A DNA stretch of 64,000 nucleotides, from assembly GCF_042676245.1 (NCBI RefSeq), contig NZ_JBHTKA010000001.1, forward strand, positions 1,736,001 through 1,800,000, in the 5' to 3' direction. The notes under the pieces were generated by a model. The model was not told the origin of the DNA, did no database searches, and saw nothing but the letters and a program-made list of their open reading frames with translations. This document shows positions 46,202-55,323 of this stretch, piece by piece. A program made the position numbers and the translations under genes. Position 1 is the stretch's first letter; each line of letters opens with the position of its first letter. The DNA comes from Ohtaekwangia kribbensis (GTDB taxonomy: Bacteria; Bacteroidota; Bacteroidia; Cytophagales; Cyclobacteriaceae).

Positions 46202-47698
46202 CTAAACAGCATAATCCTGCAACACATCCGCAATTTTGCGGTCGTTCGACAGGCGCGGCACTTTATTCTGTCCACCGAGTTTGCCAAGCGATTTCATGTA
46301 ATCTATAAATGCGTTTCGTTTCAGCGATGTAGTGATCAACGTTCGCAGAATGTTACCCGATATAAGATCATCGTAATAAACATTCAGTTTGCGCATCTGG
46401 TTATCAAGCTCCAGCGAAAAAGCTTGCAGGTCGCGTGGCGCGCGCGAAAATTCCACAAGCCATTGGTGGTGCGGCATTCCTTCTTTCGGTGCAACATTAG
46501 GTGCTACCGTAAACTCAATCAACTCTGCTTCCGGAAACTTCTCCATGGTATATTTCATGGCTTTCTCTACCTCCTCGCCAATCACGTGTTCACCGAACGC
46601 GGAGATAAAATGTTTGATCCTTCCGGAGACAATCAGTCTGTACGGATTTTTGGAAACAAACTTTACCGTATCACCAATGGAATATCCCCACAAACCTGCA
46701 TTGCTGTTAATGATGAGTGCGTAATTTTTGCCCAGCTCCACTTCTTCAATACTAAGCCTGCGCGGGTTATCGTTAAAGTATTCTTCTGCCGGCACAAACT
46801 CGTAGAAAATTCCACTGTTCAATTGCAGTAATAATCCCGGTTCAACCTGCGAATCCTGATACGCTATAAATCCTTCCGAAGCCGGGTACGTCTCAATTGA
46901 ATCAACCTTCTTACCGATCGAGTCGAACAACTTCGCGCGATAAGGTTCAAAGTTTACACCACCGTATACGAACATCGAAAAGTTCGGGAATACATCTTTG
47001 ATCTTTTTGCCGGTGCGTGCCTGAATGCGATCAAAGTACATCTGAGCCCAGGGCGGAATACCCGAGATCAACGTCATGTTTTCGTTCAATGTCTCATCGA
47101 TAATGCGATCCAGTTTTTCTTCCCAATCGTCTATACAATTGGTTTTATAGCTTGGCTTCTGATTGGTTCGCAGATACGAAGGCACGTGGTGATTCGCTAT
47201 GCCGGAGAGGCGACCTACTTTTATACCGGCCTTCTCATCGAGTTCCGGACTACCCGAAAGAAATATAAGACCACCATCAAGAAACGATGCGTTGCCTGTT
47301 TCATGCACGTAGCTTAACACCGCGTTGCGCGAGTTGTTAAAGTGATATGGAACAGAATCTTTTGTGATGGGTATATATTTAGTGCCCGATGTTGTACCAG
47401 ATGTTTTGGCGAGATATAGCGGTTTGCCTTTCCAGAGTACATCAGCCTCGCCTTTTACTACCCGGTCGAAATATGATTTCAGTAATTCGTAATCGCGAAC
47501 GGGCACACGTTTTTTAAAATCATCGTAGGTACGGATCGATGCAAAATCATGATCGCGGCCAAACGCTGTAGACTTACCTTGTTCTACCAGTGCCTGCAAT
47601 ATCTGCATCTGGAATTTTCCAGGTTGCATAGACCATTGTCTGGTTTGCGAAGCGATATAGGCGGCAAATGGTTTTGCCAGAAAAGAGCGGATTCCCAT
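46202..47698 (-). CDS. GH3-family acyl-adenylating enzyme
   Basis: The product (498 residues from ATG 47698) belongs to the GH3 family, whose plant members adenylate hormone carboxyls and link them to amino acids; bacterial members have no settled substrate. It shows the nucleotide motif LAKTSGTTSGTKYIPIT, the second motif YPASEGFIAYQ with the adenylate-gripping region, and a C-terminal lid domain from about residue 380 (SGRIKHFISAFGEHVIGEE). A GTG six bases further upstream is less likely than ATG 47698 because the -7 promoter box ends there. A word-repeat hairpin lies immediately upstream. Confidence 0.85.
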   Translation of the reverse strand: MGIRSFLAKPFAAYIASQTRQWSMQPGKFQMQILQALVEQGKSTAFGRDHDFASIRTYDDFKKRVPVRDYELLKSYFDRVVKGEADVLWKGKPLYLAKTSGTTSGTKYIPITKDSVPYHFNNSRNAVLSYVHETGNASFLDGGLIFLSGSPELDEKAGIKVGRLSGIANHHVPSYLRTNQKPSYKTNCIDDWEEKLDRIIDETLNENMTLISGIPPWAQMYFDRIQARTGKKIKDVFPNFSMFVYGGVNFEPYRAKLFDSIGKKVDSIETYPASEGFIAYQDSQVEPGLLLQLNSGIFYEFVPAEEYFNDNPRRLSIEEVELGKNYALIINSNAGLWGYSIGDTVKFVSKNPYRLIVSGRIKHFISAFGEHVIGEEVEKAMKYTMEKFPEAELIEFTVAPNVAPKEGMPHHQWLVEFSRAPRDLQAFSLELDNQMRKLNVYYDDLISGNILRTLITTSLKRNAFIDYMKSLGKLGGQNKVPRLSNDRKIADVLQDYAV

Positions 47699-47703
47699 GG
47701 TCA

Positions 47704-47732
47704 CAAAACTAATAAGAATTGGAAGATTGAAA
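47704..47732 (-). promoter_or_regulatory. Promoter of the GH3 gene
   Basis: On the minus strand TAGTTTTG (plus 47704-47711) matches TAnnTTTG, five bases before the ATG at 47698. TTTC (plus 47729-47732) lies 17 bases upstream inside the left arm of the adjacent hairpin element. Confidence 0.45.
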
Positions 47733-47809
47733 GATTTTAAGATTGAAAGATTGAGAAAGGTCCTAACCTCTCAATGTTTCAATTTTTCAAATCTTCCAAT
47801 CTTTTAATT
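47716..47809. repeat. Word-repeat inverted repeat (element B)
   Basis: The left arm 47716-47760 is made of repeated GATTGAAAGATT-type words. After six bases the right arm 47767-47809 repeats the same words as reverse complement (TTTCAA, AAATCTTCCAATC). The arms match over most of about 43 bases with some mismatches. It sits between the divergent GH3 and DegP-like genes. Confidence 0.7.
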
Positions 47810-47935
47810 TCCTAAAATTGAGCCCTGAAATCTAAACTTGTTTTGCTTTTTTAGAGTTAAAATGAATTAGTTTCAAACTTTTCAGAGGATTGTTTCATCT
47901 GTCTGGAATGATTAATGCATGCTAAGTTTTTTTAT

Positions 47936-49393
47936 ATGAAGAATACTATTAAGATAATCGTTCTTGCCTTTTTGGCTGGTTTTGGCGGATCGTATACTTT
48001 TTACCGTTTGGTTGTAAAACCTGAGCTCGCCCATGAGCAGCATATTGACACACAGTTTAGTACCGTTCGTTACGATTCGGCTGTGCCCTATATATCGTCA
48101 AGTGGCGCCAGTGGTGCCGCTCCGAGAACAGTAACATCCATACCGGCTGTTGACTTCAGTGACGCTGCATCAAAAGCTACACAGAGCGTGGTATATATCA
48201 ATAGTATATCACAAGGTGTTTCCTATTCGTACTGGGACTGGTTCTTTGGCGAAGGTGGCGGAGGTAATCGTACGCAGGTAAGCAGCGGCTCCGGTGTGAT
48301 CTTTACCGAAGACGGCTATATTGTTACCAACAACCACGTGGTAGAGACAGCCGAGCGCATCGAAGTAAACTATAACAAGCAGGTATACCCTGCGGAACTG
48401 GTTGGAACAGATCCTTCTACAGACCTCGCGGTAATCAAGATCAAAGCCAACAACCTGCCCGCTATAACACTGGGAAGCTCAAAGAATGTACAGGTTGGCG
48501 AATGGGTTATTGCTGTAGGAAACCCGTACTCATTGTCCTCTACAGTTACGGCAGGTATAGTGAGTGCGAAAGGAAGACGCATTGGTATACTGGAAGATAA
48601 ATTCCCGATCGAATCATTCATCCAGACAGATGCTGCGATCAACCCGGGTAACTCGGGTGGTGCGCTGGTTAACAAGACGGGAGAATTGGTAGGTATAAAC
48701 TCTGCTATACTTTCACGTACAGGTTCGTATACCGGATATGCATTTGCTATACCGATCGATATAGCGAAGAAAGTATTTAACGACCTTGTGAAATACGGTC
48801 TGTCTCAAAAAGCTTTCTTCGGAGGCAGTGTTGTTGAGTATGACTATGAACATGCCAAGAAGTATGACTTGCCAACCAACGTAAAAAATTACAACGGTGT
48901 ATTGCTGGAGCAACTCGATCGTGAAGGTCCGGCTTTCCAGGCTGGTCTTAAACTCGGTGACGTTATTACCAAGATCAACGATGTAACTGTTAACAGTCAG
49001 AGTGAATTTGAAGAAGAGCTAAGCTATCATAACCCGGGCGATAAAATTACCTTTACCTATATACGCGAAGGTAAATCCAATACAGCATCGCTTACGCTGA
49101 TCAACCAGAACGGCACGACCGAGATCATCAAGCGTAAAATATTAACCGATTCAAGTCTGGGTGCGCAGTTGGAAGGCACTCGCTACGGTGTAAAAGTCTT
49201 TAAGATAAAAGACAACAGCGTTCTGAAACAGATCGGCTTACCAGAAAATTTTACCATTGTAGCCATTAACCGCCAACGCGTAAAGGAACCTGAAGAGATC
49301 AGCGAGTTCTTTGCGAAGTATAAAGGCCGGGGCTATATATATGGTGTGAACAGTTCGAAGCAACAGGTGGAAATTCCGTTTGTAATTCGTTAA
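47936..49393 (+). CDS. DegP/HtrA-type serine protease
   Basis: This trypsin-like periplasmic protease is 485 residues from ATG 47936 (MKNTIKIIVLAFLAGFGGSY); ATG 47915 adds seven residues and is also possible. The first 25 residues form a signal or membrane anchor. The catalytic triad is intact: His134 in VTNNHVVE, Asp163 in STDLAVIK and Ser240 in NPGNSGGAL. A first PDZ domain follows (about 290-385; GVLLEQLDREGPAFQAGLKL) and a second, less conserved one closes the protein. It should act in envelope quality control. It converges on the YitT gene with a palindromic repeat between. Confidence 0.92.
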   Translation: MKNTIKIIVLAFLAGFGGSYTFYRLVVKPELAHEQHIDTQFSTVRYDSAVPYISSSGASGAAPRTVTSIPAVDFSDAASKATQSVVYINSISQGVSYSYWDWFFGEGGGGNRTQVSSGSGVIFTEDGYIVTNNHVVETAERIEVNYNKQVYPAELVGTDPSTDLAVIKIKANNLPAITLGSSKNVQVGEWVIAVGNPYSLSSTVTAGIVSAKGRRIGILEDKFPIESFIQTDAAINPGNSGGALVNKTGELVGINSAILSRTGSYTGYAFAIPIDIAKKVFNDLVKYGLSQKAFFGGSVVEYDYEHAKKYDLPTNVKNYNGVLLEQLDREGPAFQAGLKLGDVITKINDVTVNSQSEFEEELSYHNPGDKITFTYIREGKSNTASLTLINQNGTTEIIKRKILTDSSLGAQLEGTRYGVKVFKIKDNSVLKQIGLPENFTIVAINRQRVKEPEEISEFFAKYKGRGYIYGVNSSKQQVEIPFVIR

Positions 49394-49402
49394 CCTTTTT
49401 GG

Positions 49403-49476
49403 GCCCGCAGATTTTCGCAGATAGACGCAGAAGTTTTATGTATTATATTCTGCGTAAATCTGCGCCCTCTGCGGGC
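49403..49476. repeat. CCCGCAGA-class palindromic repeat, copy 2
   Basis: GCCCGCAGA (49403-49411) pairs with TCTGCGGGC (49468-49476), with inner words CGCAGATAGACGCAGA and TTCTGCGTAAATCTGCG able to pair. It lies between convergent genes and shares its right end with copy 1 at 6153-6234. Confidence 0.8.
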
Positions 49477-49485
49477 TTAACATTT

Positions 49486-50394
49486 TTATTCAAGCGGACG
49501 CTTTTTGATCATACCTCCCTTTATATCGTTCACACTATTTTCTACTACGAACGCTTCAGGATCGATCTTGGCAATTTCTGTTTTCAGTTTTTGAAGCTCG
49601 AGTCGTGTAATGACTGAGAAGATCACATCCTGATCTTTCGTACGATGTCCTGTTTTACCGAAGCCACTTTTTCCTTTCAGAATCGTTACCCCTCCTCCCA
49701 TCTTTTCTGTGATCGCATCTTTGATCTCAACGCTCCTCTCTGATACAATCATCACGCTGGTATATTCTTCGATACCATGCACTACAAAGTCGACAGTCTT
49801 GGAGGCTATGAGGTATGTTAAGATTGCATAGAGCGCTGTCTCAATATTGATGAGGTAAGCAGCGAAGGCAAATATAGCGATGTTGAATAGCAGGATTATA
49901 TCGCCCACTGTTAACGGTGTATTGCGACTTACATAAATCGCCAGCACTTCCGTGCCATCAATTACACTTCCTCCCCGTATTGACAAACCTATACCACATC
50001 CTAAAAAGAAACCACCGAAGAAAGCGATCAGCAACTTGTCATCCGTAATCAAAGGAAACTCTACAAACGAAAGGCAAAGTGCCAGTGCTGTTATTGCAAC
50101 AAGTGTCTTTATAGCAAAGAGCTTTGAGATCTGCTTATACCCGGTAACAATAAACGGTATATTTATAATTACCACCAGGTAAGCCAGATCTATATCGGTA
50201 AGTACATTCGTAAGCAGTGATATACCCATTACCCCACCGTCCAGAAAAGAGTTAGGCAGTAAAAATCCCTTTAGTCCAAAGGCAGCCGAAAGAACTCCTA
50301 ACGAAATGAAGATCGTGTCTTTCACAGCACGCACAATACTGATCTTCTTCAACCGAAGCTCGCGTAAGTGAATGAGTCGTTGCTGTGATGACAT
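49486..50394 (-). CDS. YitT family membrane protein (DUF161/DUF2179)
   Basis: The 302-residue product has about five to six N-terminal membrane helices (residues 28-205) containing the YitT patterns LKGFLLPNSFLDGGVMGISL and GGFFLGCGIGLSIRGGSVID, with GTEVLAIYVSR after the latter. It ends in a soluble DUF2179 domain (residues about 215-300; MGGGVTILKGKSGFG and VFSVITRLELQKLKTEIAKI). The function is unknown; some family members are linked to metal or sugar transport. The first 20 residues are basic and cytosolic. Confidence 0.9.
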   Translation of the reverse strand: MSSQQRLIHLRELRLKKISIVRAVKDTIFISLGVLSAAFGLKGFLLPNSFLDGGVMGISLLTNVLTDIDLAYLVVIINIPFIVTGYKQISKLFAIKTLVAITALALCLSFVEFPLITDDKLLIAFFGGFFLGCGIGLSIRGGSVIDGTEVLAIYVSRNTPLTVGDIILLFNIAIFAFAAYLINIETALYAILTYLIASKTVDFVVHGIEEYTSVMIVSERSVEIKDAITEKMGGGVTILKGKSGFGKTGHRTKDQDVIFSVITRLELQKLKTEIAKIDPEAFVVENSVNDIKGGMIKKRPLE

Positions 50395-50408
50395 ATTCCA
50401 TAAGTTAT

Positions 50409-50441
50409 AAAAAAGAAGCCGCCCTGAAAAGTCAGGACGGC
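50409..50441 (-). terminator. Intrinsic terminator of the amidohydrolase operon
   Basis: Read on the minus strand, GCCGTCCTGA (plus 50432-50441) pairs with TCAGGGCGGC (plus 50418-50427), followed by TTCTTTTTT. It follows the last gene of the three-gene amidohydrolase unit. Confidence 0.88.
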
Positions 50442-50471
50442 CTCCGCAATGCTATTTATTTTGAGTTTACG

Positions 50472-51785
50472 TTAGTTTTTACTCACACCGGGTTCGCGCT
50501 TCAGGAACTCTTCGTATAGCTCGGTTTGTCTGCTCACCATCGGAATTTTCCAGCCATCAATAAACACCTGCTTAATGTTTGTCTTTGTCTCAAACGGATC
50601 GCCATCGCTGATAAACAAGGTTGCATCTTTACCAGCCTCGATTGAACCGATGCGATCAGCGACACCAAAAATTTCTGCAGGCACGATGGTCACTGCTTTC
50701 AATGCTTCTTCGCGCCCGAGGCCATAGCTCGCTGCAAAGGCTGCGTGATACGGAAGGTTACGTACGTTACCGCGGGCTTCTTGTGTACAGAGCGCTACCT
50801 TTACTCCTGCCTTCTTCATCAGACCGGCATTGGCATACGCTTTATCATAACGATCGTAGTCACGTGAAGGCAATTCCTGTATAGGACCTGTAATCACCGG
50901 GATGTTTGCTTTCGCGATTTCAGCCGCTACACGCCAGCCTTCCAATACTCCCACCAGTATAACTTTCTTCACCTTTCTTTCTTTTACCCACTGCAATGCA
51001 TTGAGTATATCCTTCGCAGCATCAGCCTGTATCATCAGTGCACGTTCACCACGAATTACAGGAAGCAACGCCTCCATTTCTGGATAGTATGCTATACCTT
51101 TTGATTTTGAAGCTGAGTCAATCTTGTGATATTCGATTGCTCTGTCCCAGGCTTCGTTTAGTTTGTTCAATTTCTTTTCGTAGTCTTTCTTCAATTCGTC
51201 ATCCGTTCTGCGATCGAAGAAACTTCTTCTTCCTACATCCGGGAATTGTAATACGACACCTTCAAACCCGGCAAACATTTGATCCGGTGTATAGCCATGA
51301 AGATCAATCAGAGCAGCAGTACCTGATACAAGGCTGCCGCGCGGAGCAGCAATAACCGTTGTTACTCCGCTGATGCGTGTTACCGGAATCAATGCAGAGT
51401 TCGGATTCACCGCAGTAATAGCATGTACCTGCGGGATGATATCACCTACTTCTTCAAAATCACGCGTGCGTGCATCCGATGCTACTTCGCTCAATCCAAG
51501 TTGTGTGAAGCTATCAATCATACCCGGGTATATCCAGAGACCTTTACAATCTATAACCTGTGCACCGGCCGGTACGGTTACCGATGTACCAACGGCTGCA
51601 ATTTTTCCATTAGTGATAATAACCGTTCCGTTTTGAATAACGCCTTTCGTTACAGTCTCAATGGTAGCATTGGTAAGAGCAAAGGTTCCGAACACGGCCT
51701 TCGGTGACTGTGCCCATAGCACTGACGTTGCAGCACAGAAAAGTATAACGAGTATACTGAAGTATAAATGTATTTTTCGTTTCAT
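50472..51785 (-). CDS. Exported amidohydrolase homologue lacking metal ligands (third gene)
   Basis: From ATG 51785 the product is 437 residues with a signal peptide ending in VLWAQ. It keeps the amidohydrolase frame: the N-terminal beta sandwich (VIITNGKIAAVGTSVTVPAG), WIYPGMIDSFTQLG, and the C-terminal VPAEIFGVADRIGSIEAGKD. The HxH expected after PGMID is replaced by S-F-T-Q, and the mid-barrel His pair by MIQADAAKD, so metal binding and hydrolysis are unlikely. An upstream start at 51890 overlaps the preceding gene and lacks a signal. It follows its active-looking paralogue by 10 bases and probably partners with it. Confidence 0.85.
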   Translation of the reverse strand: MKRKIHLYFSILVILFCAATSVLWAQSPKAVFGTFALTNATIETVTKGVIQNGTVIITNGKIAAVGTSVTVPAGAQVIDCKGLWIYPGMIDSFTQLGLSEVASDARTRDFEEVGDIIPQVHAITAVNPNSALIPVTRISGVTTVIAAPRGSLVSGTAALIDLHGYTPDQMFAGFEGVVLQFPDVGRRSFFDRRTDDELKKDYEKKLNKLNEAWDRAIEYHKIDSASKSKGIAYYPEMEALLPVIRGERALMIQADAAKDILNALQWVKERKVKKVILVGVLEGWRVAAEIAKANIPVITGPIQELPSRDYDRYDKAYANAGLMKKAGVKVALCTQEARGNVRNLPYHAAFAASYGLGREEALKAVTIVPAEIFGVADRIGSIEAGKDATLFISDGDPFETKTNIKQVFIDGWKIPMVSRQTELYEEFLKREPGVSKN

Positions 51786-51795
51786 AATCGTGTGC

Positions 51796-53160
51796 TTAGT
51801 TAACATTAAAGATTGTTTCAAACTCGGAGAATGTTCCTTCCATGCAGCTTTCATGTTCGTGATCGCGATCTTCAAACGTAGCGATCTCAATCTCCTGCTT
51901 CGGATCTACATAGAGGCGCATGTCGTCCTGATCTTTCTCGCGATCAAATCGTACGATACCATCTACAATGGATACCATCGGTATAGTATAACTGGACAAT
52001 GGGTGACTTTTAAAGATGGCTATATCTGCATCTTTACCCACTTCGATCGAGCCGACACGACTTTCAATACCAAGTTGTTTAGCAGGATTGATGGTGATCA
52101 GCGCCAATGCTTCATCATCGGTTAATGCACCGTACTTCTGTGTTTTGGCAGCTTCGTGGTACAGGTGCCTCATCAATTCGCCATCATCAGAATTGATCGA
52201 TGTTGTTACTCCGTTCTTTGTAAGTATAGCAGCATTGTAGGCCGTTGAATAGTATACTTCAAATTTATACGACCACCAGTCAGAAAACACAGATGCCATA
52301 GCACCTTGTGCTGCAAGCTCAGGCGCAACTTTAAATCCTTCATTCACGTGCTGGAATACAATTTTATTGATTCCGAAATCCTTGCACACTTTCAACATCA
52401 TATAGATTTCATCGGCGCGATAGCTGTGGCAGTGAATGATGATGTTTCCTTTCAGGATCTCGCCCAATGTCTCAAGTCTATAATTATAGGCAGGCGGTGC
52501 ACCACGAAATCCTTTTTGTGATTTTGATTTCGTATAGCTGTCCCATGCCGCGGTGTATTCCTTTGCTTTCGAAAATGCTTCGCGCATCACAAACTCAACG
52601 CCCATGCGTGTACGCGGCACAATGTTATTACCTCCACCATGCACGCGTGTCGGGTTTTCACCCAATGCAAATTTGATCGTGCGTGGTGCGCCCTCCATGC
52701 GTAGTCCTTCCGGATCTTTGACTCCATAGCGGAGCTTTATCGTTTCGCATTGGCCTCCTATAGCATTGGCAGAACCGTGCATGGCATGTATCGTTGTAAC
52801 GCCACCGGCCAATGCTCTATACAGTGATATCTCAGATGGATTGATCACGTCTCCTACAAAGACTTCCGCTGTTACCGGGTTGGTAGCTTCGTTAATATCA
52901 TCTATACCCTGGTGCGAGTGTGCATCAATGATACCCGGCATTACAAACAAGCCCGTTGCATCAATAACTTTATAGCCGGCAGGTGCTGCTATATTATTCC
53001 CCAACTGACTGATCTTACCATCCTTTACAAGTACATCTGTATTCTGCAGCGTGCCTTTTGTTATGGTGAGCACCGTTGCATTCTTGATCAGTATATTTCC
53101 TCGTTCCTGTGCCAGTGTAACCTGTACAGCCAGCATTATAATTAACAGTATCTTTTTCAT
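51796..53160 (-). CDS. Exported amidohydrolase with intact metal site (second gene)
   Basis: The 454-residue product has a signal peptide (ending VTLAQ) and a complete amidohydrolase set resembling imidazolonepropionase-type enzymes. These are HSH after PGIIDA (the first metal motif), HCH in IIIHCHSYRADEIYMML, His in FQHVNEGF and the barrel-end Asp in INSDDGELM. The C-terminal sandwich contains ESRVGSIEVGKDADIAIFKS. It should hydrolyse a cyclic amide or peptide-like substrate in the periplasm; the substrate is unknown. It is flanked in the same operon by two homologues that lack these histidines, separated by 13 and 10 bases. Confidence 0.88.
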   Translation of the reverse strand: MKKILLIIMLAVQVTLAQERGNILIKNATVLTITKGTLQNTDVLVKDGKISQLGNNIAAPAGYKVIDATGLFVMPGIIDAHSHQGIDDINEATNPVTAEVFVGDVINPSEISLYRALAGGVTTIHAMHGSANAIGGQCETIKLRYGVKDPEGLRMEGAPRTIKFALGENPTRVHGGGNNIVPRTRMGVEFVMREAFSKAKEYTAAWDSYTKSKSQKGFRGAPPAYNYRLETLGEILKGNIIIHCHSYRADEIYMMLKVCKDFGINKIVFQHVNEGFKVAPELAAQGAMASVFSDWWSYKFEVYYSTAYNAAILTKNGVTTSINSDDGELMRHLYHEAAKTQKYGALTDDEALALITINPAKQLGIESRVGSIEVGKDADIAIFKSHPLSSYTIPMVSIVDGIVRFDREKDQDDMRLYVDPKQEIEIATFEDRDHEHESCMEGTFSEFETIFNVN

Positions 53161-53173
53161 TCTTGCTGGTATA

Positions 53174-54850
53174 TTAATTTTTAAGCTGGGGTTTCTTCTT
53201 CCCTTCTACCGGTAACTTTTCGTTCTGTCCAAAGGTAGCGTTGCCTTTAAAGGTGGTTCCTTCCACGACAGCATCTACTGTAATTTTAAACGCGTTACCA
53301 CCTTCGGTCATGGTAAATACAAACTTCAGCTTGTTACCATCGAGTGAGATCTCATCAAATGTGATGGCCTGCGGAAAACGGTTACCCGAAATTTTACCGG
53401 TATATTTATCACCTTCTTTTTTGATCGTGATAACCGATTCACTTTTACCCTGCGGTGTTTCCGAAGTAATGTCCCATTCACCTTCTATTACAACCTTAGC
53501 ATCTTTCTTTGGCTCAGGCGTTTCATTCTTATAAAGTATACCTTCTACAAATACATACTTGACTTTTGATTTCTCATCGAAGTATGGCTTACGGCTGATA
53601 ACGAGGTTTGCGATCTTACCAGCATCAACAGAACCTAATCGATCGCTCAATCCTAATAACTGCGCAGGTGTTGTTGTTAATGCAGCGAGTGCCTGATCTT
53701 CCGTTAAACCTGCCTTTATCATTCTGCGCAGGTTCGCCTGTATATCTTTTGTTTTAACTGACAGGGTTGAGAACCCGAAAGGTATACCGGCCTGCTGAAA
53801 GGTTAGTGCCTGTCCTACATACTTTGTAGCAAACTCTGCTTTGCGTTTATCGAGTGCCTCTTTCTCGGCATCGGTCATGGATTTAGGAACATCTTTTTTA
53901 TCATCTTTCTTCTCCTCTTTTTTCTCTTCCGGTAAATCGAGACTCAGAAAAACTTTTGCTCCGGATGTTTTAAGTTTACCGGTAACATCCCATCCTTCCT
54001 TTACATCACCAATGATGAGCGAGAATCCTAAATCTTTCTGCAGTGTAAGAATGCGGTGTATATCCCATACTTTCTCGGCTTTGAACAACACCGGTATACG
54101 TTTATCAATTACCGGGTAAAACGACTCAAGCAAACGACTGGAACCAGGACGTTCTATACCTGCGCGGTTCGATGCATATACCGATGCATAAGTTTTCTGT
54201 TGAGACGCTTGTCGATATAGTTCGCGCCACTTGGCAATTACGGCCATGGTAGTTGCCGGGTACACGCGCTCGGCCGGTGTGAGTTCTGAGTATAATGATG
54301 ATTGAGACAACAGTACCATATCATCAGCAGATTTACCGGCAAGCTCCACGATAGCACCGCTTCCGGGAAGCATACCTCCGTATGGTACAACATGCGCTGT
54401 TGTAAAACCGATGGTGCGTAATTCTTCAATCGCTTTCTCGGAAGGATTTATATAGTTACGCACATCGATCTGTGGTGTAATGCCTGCACGATCATCCGGA
54501 GGATTACCGGGATCTTTTACGCGATCTCGGTTTTCTTCGCGTGGCTTTACAACACCGGTGCGCGACAAGCCATCGATGAATCCGGCATATACATATAAAC
54601 TATCGGATTTGATAATGATAGCTTCGGCAGGTATAGGTATATTCTTTCCAACAGCTTTGATCAAACCGTCTTTGATGACAAGCGTGGCCATATCAATTTT
54701 TCTGCCGGGGGCTTGTATAATATTTACGTTGGTAAACGCATACGTTCTTGTAACCGGTGGGAGCTCGCGTTCGTCCTGTGCACGAAGCAACAGGGGCACG
54801 AATAGCAAACTTAATAGCAGATATACTCTGCCAGAAGAGCAGTTCTTCAT
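53174..54850 (-). CDS. Exported amidohydrolase homologue lacking metal ligands (first gene)
   Basis: From ATG 54850 the 558-residue product starts with a signal peptide (LLLSLLFVPLLLRAQ). The amidohydrolase frame is recognisable (LVIKDGLIKAVGKNIPIPAE, YVYAGFIDGLSRTGVV, LLGLSDRLGSVDAGKIANLV). The HxH is replaced by G-L-S-R, and the mid-barrel segment reads VLFKAEKVWDIHRI without a His pair. A Lys/Glu-rich insert (EEKKEEKKDDKKDVPKS) interrupts the barrel near residue 330. About 100 extra C-terminal residues form a beta domain (EGEWDITSETPQGKSESVIT). Likely a non-catalytic partner. The start at 54916 lacks a signal and is rejected. Confidence 0.82.
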   Translation of the reverse strand: MKNCSSGRVYLLLSLLFVPLLLRAQDERELPPVTRTYAFTNVNIIQAPGRKIDMATLVIKDGLIKAVGKNIPIPAEAIIIKSDSLYVYAGFIDGLSRTGVVKPREENRDRVKDPGNPPDDRAGITPQIDVRNYINPSEKAIEELRTIGFTTAHVVPYGGMLPGSGAIVELAGKSADDMVLLSQSSLYSELTPAERVYPATTMAVIAKWRELYRQASQQKTYASVYASNRAGIERPGSSRLLESFYPVIDKRIPVLFKAEKVWDIHRILTLQKDLGFSLIIGDVKEGWDVTGKLKTSGAKVFLSLDLPEEKKEEKKDDKKDVPKSMTDAEKEALDKRKAEFATKYVGQALTFQQAGIPFGFSTLSVKTKDIQANLRRMIKAGLTEDQALAALTTTPAQLLGLSDRLGSVDAGKIANLVISRKPYFDEKSKVKYVFVEGILYKNETPEPKKDAKVVIEGEWDITSETPQGKSESVITIKKEGDKYTGKISGNRFPQAITFDEISLDGNKLKFVFTMTEGGNAFKITVDAVVEGTTFKGNATFGQNEKLPVEGKKKPQLKN

Positions 54851-54972
54851 GTATAATTCAGGTTTTGGTACTACAGGCAATAAAATATGTTTTTGCGGCA
54901 AGATCAAACCGCTCAAGGAAAAACAGCAAGTATGGTAAAATGAAAAAAGGCCGATTGGACAGGCCGACTTGC

Positions 54973-55320
54973 CTAGCCTACACGCTTGGCTTTATACCCT
55001 TCTTTCTGAAGGATCTGCACTACTTTATCGCGAACATCGCCCTGGATGAGAATCTCTCCGTCTTTAGCAGAACCACCCACGCCACATTTAGTCTTGATTG
55101 TTTTGGTGAGAGTGTCCAGATCGGAAGCGCTTCCTACAAAACCGGAAACGAGTGTAACCTGCTTGCCGGCACGACCGCTTTTATCGAGCGATACTTTCAG
55201 GTTCTGTTGTTGTGCCGGAAGCGTTTCTGATTCTTCATTCGATTGATAGCTATATTCAAAATCTGATGATGTTGAGTATACAATGCCATCCCGCTTTTTC
55301 CAGTCGTTCTTTTTACTCAT
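54973..55320 (-). CDS. SUI1/YciH-family translation factor homologue
   Basis: The 115-residue protein has a short polar N-terminus and a SUI1 (eIF1-like) fold: SLDKSGRAGKQVTLVSGFVG, LTKTIKTKCGVGGSAKDGEI and LIQGDVRDKVVQILQKEGYK. Bacterial YciH can influence start-codon choice in initiation, though its role in Bacteroidota is unproven. It starts three bases after the J-domain gene stop, so they form one operon. Confidence 0.93.
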   Translation of the reverse strand: MSKKNDWKKRDGIVYSTSSDFEYSYQSNEESETLPAQQQNLKVSLDKSGRAGKQVTLVSGFVGSASDLDTLTKTIKTKCGVGGSAKDGEILIQGDVRDKVVQILQKEGYKAKRVG

Positions 55321-55323
55321 AGC

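Noticed and set aside
54936..54972. Possible terminator after the SUI1-like gene (GGCC...GGCC with T6)
   Set aside because: Only a four-base self-complementary GGCC stem can be formed with the T-tract; too weak to call.
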